A DNA stretch of 45,672 nt from Chara braunii (Eukaryota > Streptophyta > Charophyceae > Charales > Characeae). A program made the translations under genes and the position numbers. Below the pieces are notes generated by a model. That model did not search any database, was not told where the DNA came from, and was given only the letters and a program-made list of their open reading frames with translations. The DNA lies in NCBI GenBank assembly GCA_003427395.1, contig BFEA01000460.1:344583-390254 (forward strand), read 5' to 3'. Positions 22,967-33,275 of the stretch are shown piece by piece (position 1 is the first letter of the stretch; each line of letters opens with the position of its first letter).

Positions 22967-23904
22967 ATCTGATCGAGTCGTGCGAGTTCCTCATCATTAA
23001 CAATCAAAGTTAATACTTATGACAAGAAACTGATCCGACGAGCGGAGCGGCTTCTATTGGTTCGAGACAACAAGCCGACTCAATGGGTTTAATTCATAGG
23101 CTTGCTTCATGATGGGCAAGTTTTTTTTCTTAACTCGTGTGAGGATGTTTATGCCAATGTGATCCAACTTCCACACGTGCTACGTGGAACTGATGCAACA
23201 AGCGTAGTGACTTCTATTGGTTTGAGACAATACACTGACTTGATCCATGAGATTCATTGACTTGCTTGATTATGAACAAGGTTTTTTTTCTAACTAACGT
23301 GAGGATGTTCGCACCAATGTGGACCGACTTCCGGATGATCTACATGAATATACTTTGTATTTCCGTCGCGCGTGTAACCTCCAATGCATTTCTCGGGTTA
23401 TTGTGAGCGTTAAGATTACTTCATCTGGGGACCGTTATAGCGTCATGCGGATTAGGAACCCCATGACGGGACACCTTTTTCGAATTTGTGTGAGTTATGC
23501 ATGTGAATGAAAAAGTCCGACTAAAGTATGAAATTGTATTCGTTTCTTTTGAACTTGTTTTTATGTGTTTCGTACAGGTAGGTAGAAAGATGTTTGCAAA
23601 GAAGAGTGGTTAATATCTAATTTAGATAAGAAAAAAATATATTTTGTTTCTACTTTTCACATATTTGCATGTTAAAAACTTGCGTATTTTGAAATTAATA
23701 ACGGGTATCCTATAAAAAACTCGTCAATATAATGAAAATGAAGATAATCAAACTTAGTATTTTCATGAGGTTGACCCACTTTATCCTGAATGACCTGGTC
23801 TGTCTATACCCGTCTAAATGATTATCATTTTGTACCTCCTTCGACTTTCTTCATCTAAGTTACCCTGGACTTATGAAAAGACAAGAACAATTAAAATTTA
23901 CTTA
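22967..23904. repeat. 0.94-kb tandem duplication, copy 1
   Basis: It starts ATCTGATCGAGTCGTGCG and ends ACAATTAAAATTTACTT, and copy 2 starts immediately at 23905 with the same sequence. Within it a ~160-bp sub-repeat occurs about twice (CTTCTATTGGTT at 23051 and 23211; GTGAGGATGTT at 23139 and 23299). A 63-codon frame (23319-23510) is also open in copy 2, but changes between the two are mostly amino-acid-altering, so I do not call it a gene. Confidence 0.85.
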
Positions 23905-24420
23905 ATCTGATCGAGTCGTGCGAGTTCCTCATCATTAACAGTCAAAGTTCATACTTATGACGAGGAATTGATCCGACGAGCGGAACGACGTTTATTGGTT
24001 CGAGACAACGAGCCAACTCAATGAGTTTAATTCATACTTGCGGCGCACTAGTGCAGGGTGCCATGAGGTGCGGTGCGCCTTGCGCCGTGCGCGGCTCTAA
24101 GATGCGAGCGCACGTGCGCAGACCACGCACAAAAAGCGTACAGGCGTAGCGCATTGTGCAAGGCGCAACCTCGCTGGCGCACCATTGGTGCGCGGACATT
24201 TTTTTTTTTTTTTTTTTATGTGTATTGCAGGGCAGCGGCCGTCGTAAACTTTGATCGGAGTTCCCGCCCTGTATGGAGGGCATTGTTGCCCCAAATATAT
24301 CCTACTCTACTATCAGGTCGCATACAGTCATGATTGGCAGTGTCAGAAGAACGCCAAAAAACAAAAGCAAAAAAAAAACAAAAAAACAGCCCGGGGGGCA
24401 TCTCGTATCTCCTACTAACA

Positions 24421-24531
24421 CTACCTTCTTCCCCCGAATAGAACATTCGGTCATTATAGTTGTATCTCAGGAATTTTTCCGTCTAGATACAGCTATAATG
24501 ACTGTAGGTTGTATTCGAGGGAAGAAGGTAG
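24421..24531. repeat. Palindrome with ~46-bp arms inside the transposon
   Basis: 24421-24466 (CTACCTTCTTCCCCCGAATA...) pairs with 24485-24531 (...GAGGGAAGAAGGTAG) with few mismatches and an 18-base loop. It may be a nested foldback element. Confidence 0.85.
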
Positions 24532-24572
24532 GATTTTTCTGACGGCAATGATGCCTGGAATCACGCCCGTAG

Positions 24573-25095
24573 CTGAGTGTAGAAGGGTGTTAGGGCGTTG
24601 CTGCACTCCTCCGGAAATGCACAAAAGACATAAAACATGGCGATGTATATTTCCTTGTTCTAGGGGAAGATTCACTCTCGTTTTGCACATTTCAAGAGTG
24701 GTGGAGCGAGACCCATTGTCAGGAGTGAGTCTAGAAGGGTTTTAGTGCGTCGCTGGATTCCGCCGGAAATGCATAAAAGACAAAAAACATGGCGATGTAT
24801 ATTCCCTTGTTCGTGGGGAAGATTTACTCTCGTTTTGCACATTTCGAGAGTGGTGGAGCGAGGCTCATTGTCAGGTGTATCCGTTGTCCAAAAACGGGAA
24901 GCGAGGCTCATTGTCAAGAGTATCCGTTGTCCAAAAACGGAGCCACGCCCCACGAGGATGGGCCTCGCTCCAGTACTCTCGAAATGTGCGAAACGAGAGT
25001 GAATCTTCCGCTAGAACATGGATGGATACACCGCCATGATTTTTGTCTTTTGTGCATTTCGAGAGTAGTGGAGCGAGGCCCGATGTCACGGACGT
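24573..25095. repeat. Direct and inverted copies of a ~155-bp unit inside the transposon
   Basis: Two direct copies (24573-24727 and 24728-24884) contain CGGAAATGCA, ACATGGCGATGTATA and ACTCTCGTTTTGCACATTTC. A third copy at about 24957-25085 is inverted, so the block can fold back. A 42-bp phrase (GCGAGGCTCATTGTC... CCAAAAACGG) is itself tandemly repeated at 24861-24945. ACTCTCG/CGAGAGT forms a short hairpin in the direct copies. Confidence 0.85.
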
Positions 25096-26340
25096 TCTCT
25101 CTTTTTTTTTTTTCTTTTTTTTTAGCAAAGCCACCAACGAAACACAACTCTCAGTTCTGTTGTTTTCTATATCTGGAAGTAATGAGAGGAAAGCAACGGT
25201 TCCACAGACGCATCCTCATAATGATTGTATTGGACCTCTGAAAGGACTCGAATACCCTGGAGATAGCATCGAGTACAACAAACATAATGACACACTGAGG
25301 TTTTGGGGCAGCGCGACCCTGAAAAAAAATTGTGCGGGCGATGTCCGAATTTTATTTGGGCGTGGGAACTTCAATTCACCCTCTCCCCAACTTTTTTTTT
25401 TTTTTGGTTGACCCCGAATTTTGCCCATGAGGCGCACCGGGTGCGAGCGCCACGTGCGTAATGCGCAGTGCGCCAAATGTGAGGGAGTGGCGCACATGGG
25501 ATGCGCCGCAAGTATGGTTTAATTCATAGGCTTGCTTGATGATAGGCAAGTTTTTTTTCTCAACTCGCGTGAGGATGTTTGTGCCAATGTGATCCAACTT
25601 CCAGACGAGCTACTTGGAGTTGATGCAACAAGCGTAGTGACTTCTATTGGTTCGAGACAACACACTGACTCGATCAATGAGATTCATTGACTTGCTCGAT
25701 TATGGACAAGTTTTTTTTTCTAACTAGCGTGAGGATGTTCGCACCAATGTGGACCGACTTCCGGATGAGCTACATGAATATACTTTGTATTTCGGTTGCG
25801 CGAGTAACCTCCAATGCATTTCTCGGGTCATTGTGAGCGTTAAGATTACTTCATATGGGGATTGTTATGGCGTCGTACGGATTAGGAACCCCATAACGGG
25901 GAACCTTTTTCGAATTTGTGAGAGTTATGCATGTGAATGAAAAAGTCCGACTAAAGTATGAAATTGTACTGTTTTTTTTTTAACTTGTTTTTCAGTGTTT
26001 CATGCAGGTAGGTAGAAAGATGTTTGCAAAGGAAAGTGGTTAATACCTAATTTAGATAAAATATATATATATTTTGTTTCTGCTTTTTACAAGTTTGCAT
26101 GTTAAAAACTTGTGTATTTTGAAATTAATGATTTCAACGGGTATCCTATAAACAACTCGTCAATATAATGAAAATGAAGATAATCAAACTTAGTATTTTC
26201 CCGAGGTTGACCCGTTCTATCCTGAATGACCTTGTCTGTTTATACCCGTCTGAATGATTATCATTTTGTACCTGCTTTTACTTTCTTCATCTAAGTTGCC
26301 CTGGACTTATGAAAAAACAAAAACAATTAAAATTTACTTG

Positions 26341-26977
26341 TGATGAACATGTTCTCTCTCTTAAAGCCATCTGAGGCGAGGGTTTGTTGCTTTAAAAGTC
26401 GACCATGTTATCGACCTGGAGTGAACCATTTTACGAAAGGCATTTTGTCGATTCAGTGGAGACGGCCCGACTTCTAAGATCCGAGTTTTGTGCTCGAGCG
26501 AGGAGAAGGAGTACTTTGGACCACTTCGTAGAGGGAGAAGAATGCAATACTTTTAAGTAATGCACCTGATTACTAATCGTTTGCAAAGCAGTCTGTCATG
26601 AAATAAAACTCAAATGTATAGAGGCGGGTATGTGCGTGCCCAATCTTAGGTCGACGGTAGGGTGGAGTGAATAACTTTGGCATCGCAACTCATAAAGTCA
26701 GAACTGGGGCAGTCATAATACCTTATCGGTCATATCGAGGTTATTTGTCGAAATCAATTTTTCGTTGGTAGCTCACCATGATTTTTTTTTGTTCATCGAG
26801 TTCGACCCCAGGTGGCTGAGTTTTTATTTCAATCTTGCGTTATTAGTTCTATCATGTGGTGATTAGGTTGTTTCAATTATCGTTTCAACTTATTGAATCG
26901 TATATACATGTTTATCGACTATGATCAATTCGTTTTCATATAATGGAGTGCGGTTATTATCACTTTTCTTTTGACTG
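26341..26977. other. Non-coding DNA, nothing recognised
   Basis: No gene or clear repeat was recognised. Confidence 0.4.
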
Positions 26978-27400
26978 TGTGTCTAAAGGACTAGGATTAA
27001 TTTTTGGGTTTCACACTTGGTTGAGAATGTCCTAATCGATCGACGCCCACTTCGTACTTAGGAGGCCAAAGCCCAAAGGGACAAAAGACGTTTAACCAAA
27101 CGTTCCCTATACTGTAGCGAAGTGAGCAAACGTCCTCGACTGACCGACCTTTGCGATTGCATCTTAAATCTTTCGCACATGGATCAGTACTTCGGTAGGG
27201 ATACACCCCTAAGGGTGGTGACAATCCCTTAGGGAAGGTAAGATGTGCCCCGCAAAAATCTATCCTGTCTTAGGAGACACGGGGTTGTAGGACTGACACA
27301 CCCGGCTAGAGTGGCGAAGGGACAATGCAACCACGCTCACCTAGATGGTTCGCGGGGTTATTTTGCGTTGTCCCTAAGTTGTGGCTTCTTTTGTTGTGGC
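26978..27400. repeat. Dispersed repeat family, copy D (inverted relative to A-C)
   Basis: The left edge GACTAGGATTAA is the reverse complement of the right edge of copy C. GGTGGTGACA, CCCTTAGGGAAGGTAAG and GGGGTTATTTT/GTCCCTAAGTTGT match copy C in reverse complement. The right edge is followed by a direct repeat of TGTGGCTTCTTTTGT. Confidence 0.75.
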
Positions 27401-27877
27401 TTCTTTTGTTGTGTTTTACTCCTGTGTGATATGGTCGGGAGGGCTCTCTCCTTTTGAAAGAAAGGCGGGAGCCGATGCGCTAGACAATGTCACCTTGTGT
27501 TGATCCCTGCTGGTTACTCTGTCTCTCTCTCTCAATCCTGCTTTTGAACGTAGACGATGAACTATTGTTTTAACCCTTAAAAAAATACATACGTTCTATT
27601 CAACTTACGTTTGAAAAATGAGTTAAAAAAAAACAATGATTTTTTTCGAATAGAACGTACGGTCGAATATATCTGTTGTATTTGAATACAACTTATTTAC
27701 GTTGTAGTCGGATTCTCGAAAAATTTGATTAAAAAAAAAAATAAAAAATTACAAGGGAATTTTTTTGTACAGTATTATAATACAAACAACTTTTATCTGA
27801 CGATTATGTAAAAATTCACAATCAAATTCAAGAAAAAAATAAAAATTGGAATAAAAATATTGTTTTATGGTAGAAAC

Positions 27878-27936
<59 letters not shown>

Positions 27937-28395
27937 GTCTTGTTTTTGTTTAATAAAAAAAAAATCCGAAATAATTTAAAATAATCCCCCCTAAACTATG
28001 TTATAGAAAAATACAATGCAAACAACTTTTGTCTGAGGGTTTTGGGAAAATTTCCAACCAACTGGAGAAAATTACGGTTTTTCTACAGGACCCTGCAAAG
28101 TCTTAAGGTTTTACTCATCGACTTGTTTTGGGTTAAACCACTTGTTCATACGAAGCTAAATTGACGAATCAAAAGTTGCACGTTTTCGACTGCAAAGTCT
28201 TAAGGTTTTCCTGACTGCTGCAGTAATAGGTTGAAAAGAAAAATCTCAGGGTATTAGTACCAGCCTACCATGAAACTCAAGTGTTGTACCTCATGCTAGC
28301 AGATGACACCATTAAGCAACTAAATTCAGATAAAATGAATAAAAGTCGTTGCAGTTTCATGGAAGAAACAGAAAAACGATGTGGGGGAAGTCGTC
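27401..28395. other. AT-rich non-coding DNA with a long poly(T) tract
   Basis: A T-run of about 55 bases lies at 27879-27933. Flanks contain several shorter A- and T-runs. No gene was recognised. Confidence 0.6.
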
Positions 28396-28399
28396 TGAC

Positions 28400-28900
28400 A
28401 TAGGGCATACTCACAATAGTATTGTCCATAATGTATCTGACCACTACGATGGCCAAATCTTCTTTTTTTTTCCCTTCTTATTTCTTGTAGTGCCCTGTCT
28501 ACAAGGCAGGGCGTATTCCATGTTCTCAGGAAAGGCTACGATGGCCAAATCTTTTTTTTTTTCCCCTTCTTATTTCTTGTAGTGCCCTGTCTACAAGGCA
28601 GGGCGTATTCCATGTTCTCAGGAAAGGCCCTTACCGAGGGCATACTCACACTAGTACTTTCCAAACTGTATCTGACCACTATCATGGCCATATCTTCCAT
28701 TATTTTTTTCTTTTTCTCTTCCCTTTTTTACATTATTGGGAGTGCCCTCACTCAGGGCATATTCACACCACTTCTTTCCAAAATGTATCGGATGGATATT
28801 ACGTCCAAATCCGACCTTTTGTTTTTGGGTTTCGTTTCTCTCTAAGATTAGTGCCCTGCCAGCAAGGCAGGAGGTCTGAGTAAATAGTCCTGTCAAGCCC
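28400..28900. repeat. Tandem repeat of hairpin units with GCCCT...AGGGC stems
   Basis: Units of about 90-150 bp read AGTGCCCT-stem-loop-AGGGCATACTCACAC..., TTTCCAAAATGTATCTGACC, GATGGCCAAATC, then a T-rich tract and TTCTTGT. Two units (28444-28535 and 28536-28627) are nearly identical. Stems differ between units: GCCCTG/CAGGGC (28491 and 28583), GCCCTTACCGAGGGC (28628), GCCCTCACTCAGGGC (28743) and CCTGCC/GGCAGG (28856). Confidence 0.8.
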
Positions 28901-29101
28901 AGTTTCTCATTTGCTTTTTTTTTTTTTTTCCCAATTTCTCTTTCAATATATTTTTTTTGGGCCCACCAGCCTTTTTCCTCCGAACCTGCGCTGTGTTGGA
29001 TCACTGTTCATGTTGCCACGATCGATGAATAGGCATGCCCTCGTGCACATACAAACCACAGGCTGCACACCCATGCCCTCACGGTAAGTCAATCCGGTCC
29101 A

Positions 29102-29218
29102 CAGTCGTTCCAAAAGCCGACCTACCTATGGCAGTCGCCGGAAAGACATGCCGCAGGGCCAGTCGTTCCAAAAACCTACCTACCTATGGTAGTAGCCGGG
29201 AAGACATGTCCCAGGGCC
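29102..29218. repeat. 58-bp tandem duplication
   Basis: AGTCGTTCCAAAA... to ...CAGGGCC occurs at 29103 and again at 29161 with a few substitutions. Confidence 0.85.
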
Positions 29219-30770
29219 ACCCCTCGTGAAGACTCGGAGAGGAACTAGACCCAGCCGACCAGAATCCTGATGGGCCTTAGATGCAATCGAATGTGCGGCG
29301 GTGATGCCGCTGGTCCTTCAACATCCTGAAAGCGGACCTTGCAACCCCGCAAACCTTCTCGGGTTCTTGGTAGCCGCGCAGGAGGTCTTGCGGGCACGGA
29401 AAGGGGAATCGTCCGTGATCGCCATCGAACGGTGAGGCGGACTCGCCAACCCACCTTGTTCCAGTAGTACTGAACCACGAGCCACACGCGGACATCCGAG
29501 GGCCTTTGGTGGTCCGTTCCACTCCAAATTTGGATAGTCGCGGTGTCGCTTCATTACACTCTTTTCGCGCGGGATGTTGGAGATTCTCTGGAGAGTAGGA
29601 GAGGGGAGAGTAGTATCGTGACAAAGCCACGGTGAGGAGGCGTGGCGTAGAGGATGACGCAGAGGTGGAAGCTCAAGCGGCGAGACTCCTGGAAAGCGCG
29701 CTGTCGCATCACCATCGCTTGCGCCATTGCTTTTGGTGTTTGCGTACCTTTGTTCAGCAAGCAGCTAGTGGCACCTGAGAGGTGCGGCTTCCCGGCCGCC
29801 CATTTGCTGGTGAATGTCGTTCCTATCGCTTCTCATTTCTCTGATTTTTAGTGAGCGCCATTCGTTGGGACCTCCCCATCAACCGCTGTACATGCCAGCC
29901 GGCTCGAAATCGGCTGAGCCAGAAATACGATGATGACATGGCGGTGAAAACGGTCCAATTCTGCTTGCAAGTTCAGCTTGGGTGTTAGGTTTGGTGTTGC
30001 TGGGGGAAGGTTGAATGGTCGGTAACGGCGAGGTATGAGCGCGTCACCGTCGTGCCACGGTGAATACGGGTGAAGTAGTTGGTGTGAAGGCGGTGACGTT
30101 CCGCTTCCTCGTTCCGTTTGGCTGTTGGATTAGGTCCGGCTGGGTGAAGGTTGAGTGGGATGGTAGCTCCGAGGCTTGAGCGCGTGAACATCGTTCCGCA
30201 GATGTGGTGTCGTGCGAGTGTCCGTTGGTTCCCAGTGGTCCTGAGTGTATCGACTCACGGTTTCTTTACCTAGACATTCAATCTTAGTATTGGGAATTAA
30301 TACCCGTTGTCGCCCCTAATCGAAGCTTCATTTCCTCCACGCGTTCATTCGCAGAGGGTCATCAAAACTGTTGTTGGGAGGGGCAGTCTGGTTATGTTTC
30401 TTGTCCTGTTGAGCTCGACTGCCGGAAGTGCTTCTTTCCTCTGGCTGCCACGTCCATGTTTTCACGCACTGCTTGTCTTCCGTTTCCAGTGCCCACGGGA
30501 TAATCGCGTGCAAGACCGTACGTGCAAAATGTTCGGTTGCACTGTCCTTTGAACTCGTAACGTCTTGCGTGTGGGTGCAGCGGCACGGACGGCTGTCCTT
30601 ACGCTGATTCTGAATTCCTGAGCCTACACCCTTCGCCTATCCAGGACTGCTCCTGAGAAGGCAGGTTTTGGATGTGCACTTGTTTGACAGCAAGGGGACG
30701 GGGACGTTTACGCGGCCTCTCACGCACGAAATACAAACAGACCTTGACACGCTCGCGCTCGCGCGCGCGC

Positions 30771-30775
<5 letters not shown>
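29219..30775. other. GC-richer DNA upstream of the VAP gene, nothing recognised
   Basis: Several open frames of 60-117 codons are present on both strands but are rich in Arg, Ser and Pro, and none has a recognisable domain. It could contain promoter or non-coding exons of the VAP gene; the sequence does not show which. Confidence 0.35.
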
Positions 30776-30835
<60 letters not shown>

Positions 30836-30883
30836 GGGGCGGTGTTAAAGGAAGGCTGACCTTCCTGTGGAGGACTAGGGTAA

Positions 30884-30932
<49 letters not shown>

Positions 30933-30980
30933 GCGGCGGTTAAAGGAAGGCTGACCTTCCTGTCGAGGACTAGGGTAAAG
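30775..30980. repeat. Two (GA)n microsatellites in a ~100-bp duplication
   Basis: (GA)n runs at about 30775-30833 and 30887-30930 are each followed by the same phrase (CGGCGG/CGGGGCGG, then TTAAAGGAAGGCTGACCTTC and GGACTAGGGTAAAGG). Confidence 0.9.
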
Positions 30981-31390
30981 GCGATAGATCTGATGCATGC
31001 GCACGTGTGGCTCTCCTCTTGTCCTCCTTGGCGTGCTGTGTAGTAATCGGTTCTCGAGGGTGGGCGGCCGTATGCGAGGCGAGTCGGTCTACGCACGGAC
31101 CGCCACGTGCAAGGCCGATCAGGAAGACGAGCTCCCTGAGGAGATATAGGTGCGGAGTCAGGGTGGGTAATTATTCAGTGGATCTTACGTGGTTCATGTC
31201 TGTTTCCCCGTGTTGACAGTCTCTGAGTGAGTTGTTGGGAGTATTGGGAACCTCGTCCTAGGGGAGGAAGAAAGGGTGGAGAAAAGACGATTCGAGGGGT
31301 TAGGTACTGTTGTGGAGAAGGGTCGAGAAGGGCGGGAAGGGAATCGAGAGGAGCGGAGAGAAAGCAGAGGGTGCGAGAATAGTTCCAGCT

Positions 31391-32131
31391 ATGCAGGAAT
31401 TATTGACTATATCCCCGTCGGAATTGAAGTTTCAATTCGAACTGTCTAAGCAAATATCGTCGTCGTTGCGTCTGTATAACCAAACTTCGGAGTATGTGGC
31501 ATTCAAGGTGAAAACTACTTCTCCAAAGAAGTATTGCGTCCGACCGAACACTGGAGTTGTCCAACCCAATGGAAGTATAGAAGTGACAGTGACGATGCAG
31601 TCTCAGAAGGAGGCACCGCCCGACATGATTTGTAAAGACAAGTTTCTCATTCAGAGCGTCATTGTTGAAGAGCTGATGAGTCATGAAAAGCTTTCCCCTG
31701 AGCTGTTCCAGAGAGAACCGGGACGCGACGTTCGTGAGGCGAAGTTGCGCGTGATGTATGTGCAGCCACCCCAACCTCCATCTCCTGTCGCCGAGTCGGC
31801 GGAGGAGGGACTCTCGCCCAAGACACCGGTTAAAGATGGTGTGGATCGGTCATCGCTGACGAGTATCGGGAACGATTACCATGGCAGCGTGAAAGACTCT
31901 GCGTATCTTCAGGCCAAGTTGCAGGAGATGAAGACGACATTGTTGTCCCTCACAGAGGAGAGAAATGATGCGCGTAGTCAGAAACAAAGAGTGGAGGAGG
32001 AACTCGTTAAGCTCAAGAACAGGGCAGGAACGAATTGCAGTGCGTCGCCAACAGGACGCGCGGGTTTTTCCTTCTTCACGCTGCTTCTTGTTGCTATTGT
32101 GGCATTCCTGATCGGTCTCTTCATGAAATAA
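31391..32131 (+). CDS. VAP27: VAP27/VAP family ER membrane-anchored MSP-domain protein
   Basis: This 246-residue protein has the full VAP architecture. An N-terminal MSP domain (residues ~4-123) carries the plant-typical YVAFKVKTTSPKKYCVRPN, VTVTMQSQKEAPPDM and CKDKFLIQS. A Ser/Pro linker (~126-165), a coiled coil (~168-210) and a C-terminal tail anchor (FSFFTLLLVAIVAFLIGLF, 226-244) follow. VAP proteins sit in the ER membrane and recruit FFAT-motif partners, often at membrane contact sites; plant members act at ER-plasma membrane contacts. The basic KKYCVRPN patch is the expected FFAT groove. I chose the start at 31391 because family members begin just before ELLTI. An in-frame ATG at 31310 would add 27 Glu/Gly/Arg-rich residues with no family match. 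The coding sequence is uninterrupted, although many plant homologues are multi-exon. No poly(A) tail follows the stop. Confidence 0.93.
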   Translation: MQELLTISPSELKFQFELSKQISSSLRLYNQTSEYVAFKVKTTSPKKYCVRPNTGVVQPNGSIEVTVTMQSQKEAPPDMICKDKFLIQSVIVEELMSHEKLSPELFQREPGRDVREAKLRVMYVQPPQPPSPVAESAEEGLSPKTPVKDGVDRSSLTSIGNDYHGSVKDSAYLQAKLQEMKTTLLSLTEERNDARSQKQRVEEELVKLKNRAGTNCSASPTGRAGFSFFTLLLVAIVAFLIGLFMK

Positions 32132-32909
32132 TTGGGGGAACAGGAAGTCGGATTAGCCATGGCAAGCTGACAATGTCCTCTTGGAGCAAAGGAAGCTGTC
32201 GCTCATTGTGTTGCTGACTACCATTCCGATCCCCTATCCTCAGATCTCCCACGTCACCACATCTCTCTATATCCACGATTGTAGTAGATTTCCGAACTTA
32301 CGGCTTTTTCTTTGTTTAGTGAATATGAAGACATATGAAGAGATATGAAGAGAATGTCCGTTCCGTAAAGTCCTGTCCTACCGGTTCTCTCAGCAGGCCC
32401 TCCTATTATTCTTCTCGCCTTTCTATAGAATCCTGTTATCGTCCGTCCTTCTCCACTGCCAGCGGCGTTTATCTGCGTGGTCATCGAGATGCATGCTCTT
32501 CTTTCCCACTTCCACTGTCCGCTTACCGTTTTGCCTTTCTTCGATCTTTTACAGCTCGTTGATCCGTAATTTCGTTGTTTACCTTCCCCCGTTCACTTTT
32601 GTGTGATACTCGGCTGTGGCTGAAAGCAGCGGTACTCTTGGGGATATGTGGATATGTAGGTCGTTGGTGACTGAGGCGCCAGGAGTGTGTCCCTGGTGAA
32701 TATATATGCTGCGGAGAAGCACTCTTAAGTGGAAGAGGAAAAACTGTAGGTGCTGAAGGCGGTTGAAAAAGAACTCCTGTCCCGACTGGGACCGAATTGA
32801 GATCATGGAGCGCTGCGTTTTGCCAGCGGCAATCTTATGTAGCAGGCGTGCTGTGGTCTGCCGTGCTGGCCAGTCGTGGTTTCTTGAGAACGTTCACGGT
32901 GCAAAGAGG
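32132..32909. other. 3' flank of the VAP gene, probable UTR, no other gene recognised
   Basis: No second domain or clear polyadenylation signal was identified. Short open frames are judged chance. Confidence 0.35.
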
Positions 32910-33275
32910 GATGAGAAATTTGGAGGTTCTCATGCACTCAGGAAGATCATGCAGAGCCGAGGAGTGTCGTTCGCGAGGCCGTGGTAATCGGTATTAGCGC
33001 AAGGTTTATTGGCATATTACGGCCCGCTGCCCCACTGGCGTAGAATTTGCGTCTCTGGTTGTGGAAAATACGTTGAGAACGCATGTGGGAGAGAATAAGA
33101 ATGTGTAGATTTTAAAGGTTATCATGCTCTCGTGAAAATCGTACGGAGTCGCGGAGTGTCGTTCGCGAGGCCGTGGTATTCGTCACAATTTGCGCAAGTT
33201 CATTAGCATATTATGGCCCGTTGCCCCACCGGAGGAGAATTCGCATCCCTGGCTACGGGAAATACGTTAACGGGG
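32910..33275. repeat. ~192-bp diverged tandem duplication
   Basis: GGAGTGTCGTTCGCGAGGCCGTGGTA at 32961 recurs at 33153, with matching flanks (GCATATTACGGCCCGCTGCCCCAC against GCATATTATGGCCCGTTGCCCCAC; GGAAATACGTT). Confidence 0.8.

Larger units (their letters stand above)
24033..25516. mobile_element. Non-autonomous DNA transposon with 15-bp TIRs and 8-bp target duplication (hAT-like)
   Basis: The left end is CATACTTGCGGCGCA (24033-24047) and the right end TGCGCCGCAAGTATG (25502-25516), perfect inverted repeats. GTTTAATT flanks both sides (24025-24032 and 25517-25524), and the empty site is preserved in the tandem copy at about 23086-23093. An 8-bp duplication and a 5'-CA start fit the hAT superfamily, although the rest of the terminus is not a form I recognise. 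Both subterminal regions are full of GCGCAC/GTGCGC motifs. Inside are a palindrome (24421-24531), direct and inverted internal repeats (24573-25095) and T-runs. No transposase frame exists, so movement would need a helper. Confidence 0.85.
23905..26340. repeat. 0.94-kb tandem duplication, copy 2, split by a transposon
   Basis: The left part is 23905-24032 and the right part 25517-26340. Removing the 1484-bp element and one 8-bp target copy leaves about 944 bp, matching copy 1 (938 bp). Because copy 1 is uninterrupted, the insertion happened after the duplication. Confidence 0.85.
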
